Shown in pieces: positions 26,195 through 29,658 of a stretch of 29,658 bases of DNA. The position numbers were made by a program, and so were the translations under genes. Within the stretch, counting starts at the first letter, position 1, and each line of letters starts with the position of its first letter. The notes beneath the pieces are model-generated. The model worked only from the letters and a program-made list of their open reading frames with translations. It was not told the origin of the DNA and ran no database searches. Source of the stretch: AB-137-C09 sp964458185 (lineage in GTDB: Bacteria > Pseudomonadota > Zetaproteobacteria > Mariprofundales > Mariprofundaceae); contig CAYWFG010000023.1 of NCBI GenBank assembly GCA_964458185.1, positions 1-29,658 of the forward strand. The letters run 5' to 3'.

Positions 26195-27151
26195 TTGCGC
26201 ACAGCCATCGGCAATGATTTTAGACGCACCTAAAATCAGCCACCATGCTAACAATGGTAGGATGATTATTTGCAGTATAAATATAGTGACATACGTTGAT
26301 GCTAATTGCACCAAGGCATCAATCAAGCTGGATGCATGTTTCATGACTAAGCCAAAAGATTGATGCAGCCAACGTATTTTTTCTTCCGCATCATTGGCTT
26401 GATTACGAATAATATCAGGAATGATGCTGGCAAAAAAACCGTTGTTGCTGGCAGATGTGCTGGGATTGTATTGCAAAGCAAATTGACGAGGGCTAGGAAT
26501 AACTTTCAAAATTGTTTCAGCTTGCTCAATTTGAGGTGCGAAAATACGTTGATAAGCGTGATCGTAAACCAATGCGGACACAGGTAAAGCAAAACGCAGT
26601 AAAAAAAGAATAATGGCAGCACGCAACAACCAGCGTAATGCTTCGCTCCCTGTACCGCCAAAGGTGAGCGCGACAAATGCCAATAAAAATAATGCTGCCG
26701 CAGCTTGAAGAATAATATTGCTACTGATCTCTAGTGCTGCCCGTTGCACGCCAATAGAAACCAACGCAACCACCAACACAGAAGATACCCGTTCAAGCAT
26801 ATCATTCAGTGGATCCAAAATTTGCCCCACCGCAATATTCACACCAACACCAGTGGGCGACAGTTGTAACTCTGATTCTTGAATCACCGAGACCACCGCA
26901 TTTGCACTCCGCACCAAGGCATAAGAAACCACTGCTTTTTGCGATGTGTCAATAAAATATGCGCTGGCACGCTCATCTAACTGCGGTAACATAGTATCAG
27001 AGAATTGATAACAGCCAAAAGCCATCAGCAACAAAAAAACAGCCAGCAATAAACGCCGCCATAATAATAATGGTAACACCGTAGGATCAATATCGGTATT
27101 GAATGATTGTTGTTTATTTTCATTCTGTAATAATGGATTGTTTGTGCTCAT
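26168..27151 (-). CDS. Hypothetical multi-pass membrane protein
   Basis: The 327 aa protein has a polar N-terminus, a first helix (about 28-48), an extracytoplasmic stretch, then hydrophobic segments at about 120-140, 145-165, 170-195 and 285-310. The segment GVNIAVGQILDPLNDMLERVSSVLVVAL and YALVRSANAVVSVIQESELQ look conserved; I recall uncharacterised proteobacterial membrane proteins with a similar LDPLND-x-ER segment, but cannot name a family or function. There is no enzyme motif. It is transcribed alone on minus and converges on the lytic transglycosylase gene, overlapping 27 bp. The cytochrome c gene diverges from it. Confidence 0.72.
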   Translation of the reverse strand: MSTNNPLLQNENKQQSFNTDIDPTVLPLLLWRRLLLAVFLLLMAFGCYQFSDTMLPQLDERASAYFIDTSQKAVVSYALVRSANAVVSVIQESELQLSPTGVGVNIAVGQILDPLNDMLERVSSVLVVALVSIGVQRAALEISSNIILQAAAALFLLAFVALTFGGTGSEALRWLLRAAIILFLLRFALPVSALVYDHAYQRIFAPQIEQAETILKVIPSPRQFALQYNPSTSASNNGFFASIIPDIIRNQANDAEEKIRWLHQSFGLVMKHASSLIDALVQLASTYVTIFILQIIILPLLAWWLILGASKIIADGCAQSVTLLKLR

Positions 27152-27229
27152 GGTTTATCTCACATTCCTTCTTAGGGGAAAAATCACACCTTATCATAAA
27201 TATGTTAAAAGATATATTTCGAGTTCATG

Positions 27230-27244
27230 TTCGCCGCTGGCGAA
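27230..27244 (+). other. Hairpin just upstream of the cytochrome c ribosome site
   Basis: TTCGCC-GCT-GGCGAA is a perfect 6-bp inverted repeat with a 3-nt loop, ending 2 nt before the AGGAGG (27247-27252) of the cytochrome gene. It could stabilise the 5' end of the mRNA or influence ribosome access. Confidence 0.45.
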
Positions 27245-27261
27245 ATAGGAGGCTGTATAAA

Positions 27262-27627
27262 ATGCAAAAAAACACTGGAGTGCTTTTTTTCTTTTCGCTG
27301 TGGCTTTTTCTAGCAGGTATTCCTTTAGCTGTTGCAAAAGGCGATGTTGATAAGGGCAAGGAGATTTACAATGAAATCTGTATTCGTTGCCACACGACCA
27401 ATGATATTGGAAAGCTAGGGCCTGGTTTGCGGGGCATCACCCACCGCAGAAGTATTGAATGGATTGAGAAATGGATCAAATCTCCTAAGGGTTTGATTGC
27501 CTCAGGTGATCTTTATGCCAAACAACTTCGCGAGGATAATAGATATGGTATTACCATGCCCACCTTGCCTGTGATGCAAAAGGATGCTAATCGTGCGGAT
27601 ATTATTGCTTTTTTGAAGACTTTGTGA
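27262..27627 (+). CDS. Small periplasmic class I cytochrome c
   Basis: This is a 121 aa monohaem electron carrier. A signal peptide of about 25 residues (LFFFSLWLFLAGIPLAVA) targets it to the periplasm. The haem motif CIRCH is at 40-44 (Cys40, Cys43, His44). The sixth ligand is probably Met99 in YGITMPTLP. The family helix GDVDKGKEIYNEI precedes the haem, and a C-terminal helix RADIIAFLKTL closes the fold. I chose ATG 27262 because AGGAGG is 9 nt upstream and the signal peptide begins there; an in-frame upstream extension has no such support. Its partner oxidase or reductase is not in the window. Confidence 0.93.
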   Translation: MQKNTGVLFFFSLWLFLAGIPLAVAKGDVDKGKEIYNEICIRCHTTNDIGKLGPGLRGITHRRSIEWIEKWIKSPKGLIASGDLYAKQLREDNRYGITMPTLPVMQKDANRADIIAFLKTL

Positions 27628-27638
27628 TTGTGGCAAAC

Positions 27639-27665
27639 AGGGGTAGCCACGTAGGGCTGCCCCTA
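27639..27665. repeat. GC-rich hairpin repeat between convergent genes
   Basis: AGGGGTAG (27639-27646) pairs with CTGCCCCT (27658-27665) with one wobble; inner GTAGGG and CCCTAC segments offer an alternative stem. GC content stands out from the surroundings. It lies between convergent cytochrome c and rsmE, where it could act as a two-way terminator. It also looks like the short GTAGGG/CCCTAC palindromic repeats dispersed in many genomes, but only one copy is visible here. Confidence 0.5.
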
Positions 27666-27674
27666 CAGGTGGTG

Positions 27675-28403
27675 TTAGGGTAGGTCTTGGATGGTTTGTA
27701 GGCTGGCTAATAATGCTGGGGCTGCGGTTTCGGTACGCATAATGCGTTTGCCAAAGACCATCGCTTGAAAGCCGCGCTGTTGTAATTGTGCCATATCTTG
27801 CCCACTCCAACCACCTTCAGGACCAACGGCAAAGGTGATGGCTTGCGCCTTCTGAATGGTTGCAACATGGTGATCGAGTGTCGTGCTTGCTTCAGGGTGA
27901 AGGTAAAAAGCGGGGTGTGGCGGTGGTGATAATGCGTCAAGTTTACCCAGCCAGTGCAAGGTGGGTACATACGTTCGTCCACTTTGTTCTGCGGCTTCAA
28001 TAATAATTTTTTGCCAACGTTCTAAACGTTTTTTTAGTTTAACGCCTTGCAAGCGTAATTGCATGCGATCACTGATGCAGATGATAAACCCTGCTGCACC
28101 TAATTCTGTGCCTTTTTGTAATACATGTTCAATTTTATCAGTGCGGTTGGCAGATTGAATGATAAATGCTTTGATACCAAGCTCACGATCAATATCAATC
28201 CATTCATGAATCGCACACATACCATGGTTGCGTTGCAAAGAAAGAATCTCTGCCCTGTATTCGCCGCCGCGTCCATTAAAAAGAATGATTTCACTGCCCA
28301 CATCTTGACGCATCACCATGCGCAAATAATGCACAGCTTCAGCATGCAAAGGGCAATCGATACCAGTGGTTAACACACTATCAGTGTAAATACGAATAAG
28401 CAT
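27675..28403 (-). CDS. rsmE: 16S rRNA m3U1498 methyltransferase
   Basis: RsmE methylates U1498 of 16S rRNA using S-adenosylmethionine, via a SPOUT fold with a deep trefoil knot. The 242 aa protein has an N-terminal PUA-like domain (about 1-70, including LFNGRGGEYRAEI) and the knot motifs EHVLQKGTELG (92-102), IIIEAAEQSGRT (133-144), FAVGPEGGWS (191-200, cofactor loop) and FGKRIMRTETAAPALL (217-232). Length and motif order match the family. The ribosome site before the ATG at 28403 is weak. It is convergent with cytochrome c across the GC-rich hairpin and follows the lipoprotein gene by 52 bp. Confidence 0.96.
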   Translation of the reverse strand: MLIRIYTDSVLTTGIDCPLHAEAVHYLRMVMRQDVGSEIILFNGRGGEYRAEILSLQRNHGMCAIHEWIDIDRELGIKAFIIQSANRTDKIEHVLQKGTELGAAGFIICISDRMQLRLQGVKLKKRLERWQKIIIEAAEQSGRTYVPTLHWLGKLDALSPPPHPAFYLHPEASTTLDHHVATIQKAQAITFAVGPEGGWSGQDMAQLQQRGFQAMVFGKRIMRTETAAPALLASLQTIQDLP

Positions 28404-28455
28404 CAGCGAACCATTACAGAATTTATTGTTAAAACAATGACTTTTGTAAGTTCAG

Positions 28456-29343
28456 TCATTCAGGGTAAACAGCAAGCGTGCCTTGTGTTGTTAAGCCATT
28501 GCTTGTTGCTGGCTGCGGACTATGTGTAGGGCATACAACATAACCATGCTCACTGCTGAAGCGAGCATGAAACGAGCCACGGTATATTCGCGTTAGCATG
28601 ATGCCTCCTGTTGTGTTATTGAGTTGATAAGAGCTATCCCATAAATCAACCAAAACACAATCTGTCGTGCCATGTGCTGGGTCGAACACCGCTTCTTGAA
28701 TCACTTGACGAAATCCTAATGGGGTCGTTTCTGTAAAACTATCTAGCACGATATGACCTGTATTGTTTTCGCTTGAAAACGTCCATAAATACTCGGCAAT
28801 AAAACTAATATCTGATGCGGTAGCAGGTCGTTGTTGTAACACGGCTTGCAATGACGTTGGTTGATTAACATCATACACAGAACGATCAATGGCAGTCGCT
28901 TTAAAGACCCTTGCCGAAATATAATGGGGATGCCCTGCATAAGGATCATTGGCATACCATGTGGATTCATAGTACCAATTATTTTCCAGTGTAGCTATTA
29001 GGCTTGCGTTATTGTAACGCGCTGTAACTGCAATCGTCATCCAGTTTGAGGCTGTATTAGAGTCATTGCTTGCTAGATCATAATTCACCGTACTGCCAGA
29101 CCATATATCGACCGCTCGAACATGAAAATAATCATGTTCTACTCCCGCATTAATTTGTTGTAACTGATAAAAACTAGCGGGAATACGTTGTTGCGGATTA
29201 TTCATAGCAACAATAATGCCTGCATAGATGGGGAAGGTTAAAGTTGTATTGCTCGCCGCTGGCGAATCACTATCACCACCGCAAGATACAAGCAGTAATC
29301 CAATAAAGATGACCAAAGAACGATGAATAAAAACGTAGAACAT
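28456..29343 (-). CDS. Hypothetical lipoprotein
   Basis: I do not recognise this 295 aa protein. From the ATG at 29343 it has a basic N-terminus, a hydrophobic helix (LVIFIGLLLV) and lipobox LVSC, then Gly-Gly-Asp-Ser; Asp at +4 or later rather than +2 suggests outer-membrane sorting. The mature part is rich in Asn, Thr, Ser, Tyr and Trp (ENNWYYESTWYANDPYAGHPH, TRIYRGSFHARFSSEHGYVV), as in beta-rich secreted proteins. Two Cys (TTDCVLVD and YVVCPTH) could form a disulfide. AAGGAGG 6 nt upstream fixes this start over an ATG-less extension further out. A CRP-type palindrome lies just upstream (29364-29379). Confidence 0.8.
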   Translation of the reverse strand: MFYVFIHRSLVIFIGLLLVSCGGDSDSPAASNTTLTFPIYAGIIVAMNNPQQRIPASFYQLQQINAGVEHDYFHVRAVDIWSGSTVNYDLASNDSNTASNWMTIAVTARYNNASLIATLENNWYYESTWYANDPYAGHPHYISARVFKATAIDRSVYDVNQPTSLQAVLQQRPATASDISFIAEYLWTFSSENNTGHIVLDSFTETTPLGFRQVIQEAVFDPAHGTTDCVLVDLWDSSYQLNNTTGGIMLTRIYRGSFHARFSSEHGYVVCPTHSPQPATSNGLTTQGTLAVYPE

Positions 29344-29363
29344 GACGCACCTCCTTGTAAAAG

Positions 29364-29379
29364 TGTGATGATTATCACA
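29364..29379. promoter_or_regulatory. CRP/FNR-superfamily-type operator
   Basis: TGTGATGATTATCACA matches the CRP core TGTGA-N6-TCACA with both half-sites perfect, and the longer TGTGAT-N4-ATCACA. A possible plus-strand -10, TGTAAT at 29402-29407, would give a start near 29414, placing the site centre near -42, the class II activator position. Toward the minus-strand lipoprotein it lies about 20 nt above the ATG, where binding would more likely repress. Confidence 0.6.
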
Positions 29380-29445
29380 GAAACAGTGAAAATAAACTAG
29401 CTGTAATACCGTCAAATAAACATAGGTATTTTTCTTGTTTTCAGC

Positions 29446-29658
29446 ATGGCACGCAGAAGTTCAAAAACAGCATTCTTGCTATTTTTCTATCACCTTTATA
29501 GCTTCCCCCCCATGCGTTACTTGGCATGGATTGCAATTTTTTCTTTACAGATGAGTATGTTTGTCTGCGAATCGGGCATTGATGTATGCCTTGCATCAGA
29601 TACGCCTGCGCATGTTGAAAGCACGCAAGCATCCCTTGACCATTCCAATTTTGCCATT
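29446..29658 (+). CDS. Partial hypothetical secreted protein, open at window end
   Basis: A frame of 71 codons runs without a stop from ATG 29446 to the last base, so the gene continues past the window. An internal ATG at 29512 gives a cleaner signal peptide: MRYLAWIAIFSLQMSMFVCE, followed by SGIDVCLASDTPAHVEST. I cannot tell which start is right; neither has a strong ribosome site. No family is recognisable from this fragment. Codon use resembles the neighbours. It diverges from the lipoprotein gene, and the CRP-type site is placed to control it. Confidence 0.5.
   Translation, partial: MARRSSKTAFLLFFYHLYSFPPMRYLAWIAIFSLQMSMFVCESGIDVCLASDTPAHVESTQASLDHSNFAI

Noticed and set aside
27231..29266. 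The 14-mer TCGCCGCTGGCGAA occurs at 27231-27244 and at 29253-29266
   Set aside because: By rough estimate one or two identical 14-mers are expected by chance in a window of this size, and the second lies within the lipoprotein coding sequence.
29441..29632. Minus-strand 63-codon open frame at the right end
   Set aside because: It has no ribosome site or signal features, and the opposite strand reads as a signal-peptide protein open to the window end.

Overview
The window is a compact stretch of bacterial chromosome, moderately AT-rich by eye, with short intergenic gaps and many 1-16 nt gene overlaps. The gene set (GyrA, SerRS, RNase E/G, RluC, UPF0260/YcgN-like protein, RsmE, FxsA and a type II secretion operon containing GspN) points to a Proteobacterium. 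Divergent rne/rluC is an arrangement also seen in Gammaproteobacteria. A marine gammaproteobacterium or a zetaproteobacterium would both fit, but I cannot fix the class without a search. I saw no tRNA, rRNA, CRISPR array, insertion sequence or phage module. A run of exactly 100 N (15476-15575) shows this is a draft scaffold.

Layout. (1) 66-1184, minus: an unrecognised membrane protein with a duplicated C-terminal transmembrane module. (2) 1347-6431, plus: gyrA, serS, a tandem cyclic-nucleotide-binding-domain protein and fxsA, tightly packed or overlapping and probably one operon. (3) 6428-17098, minus: in transcription order RNase E/G, class I fructose-1,6-bisphosphatase, an unknown protein, a PlsC-type acyltransferase, gspH-I-J-K-L-M-N, a DUF4197 protein and a small membrane protein. 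(4) 17099-17629: the only long non-coding stretch, between divergent rne and rluC, with inverted repeats that look like a structured rne leader. (5) rluC on plus, converging on a minus-strand group: metG, DUF2062, SRPBCC and a short YcgN-like protein. (6) 21658-26194, plus: nadA, an OmpA-domain protein, a LOG-family protein and a lytic transglycosylase lipoprotein, all overlapping or nearly so. (7) 26168-29658: an unknown membrane protein (minus), a small cytochrome c (plus), rsmE (minus), a lipoprotein (minus), and the start of a secreted protein running off the end (plus).

How they fit together. Most genes are housekeeping: DNA topology, aminoacylation, rRNA and RNA processing, NAD synthesis and gluconeogenesis. 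Two envelope themes stand out. One is the assembly half of a type II secretion system: minor pseudopilins H, I, J, K and platform proteins L, M, N. GspC, D, E, F and G are not in the window and must lie elsewhere if the system works. The other is the envelope group that follows nadA.

I found no clearly new multi-gene system. The items most worth a second look are the rne leader with its 12-nt long-range complementarity, the CRP-type palindrome at 29364-29379 placed like a class II activator site, the lytic transglycosylase with an extra N-terminal surface-antigen-like domain, the internally duplicated membrane protein, and the tandem cNMP-binding protein coupled to serS.
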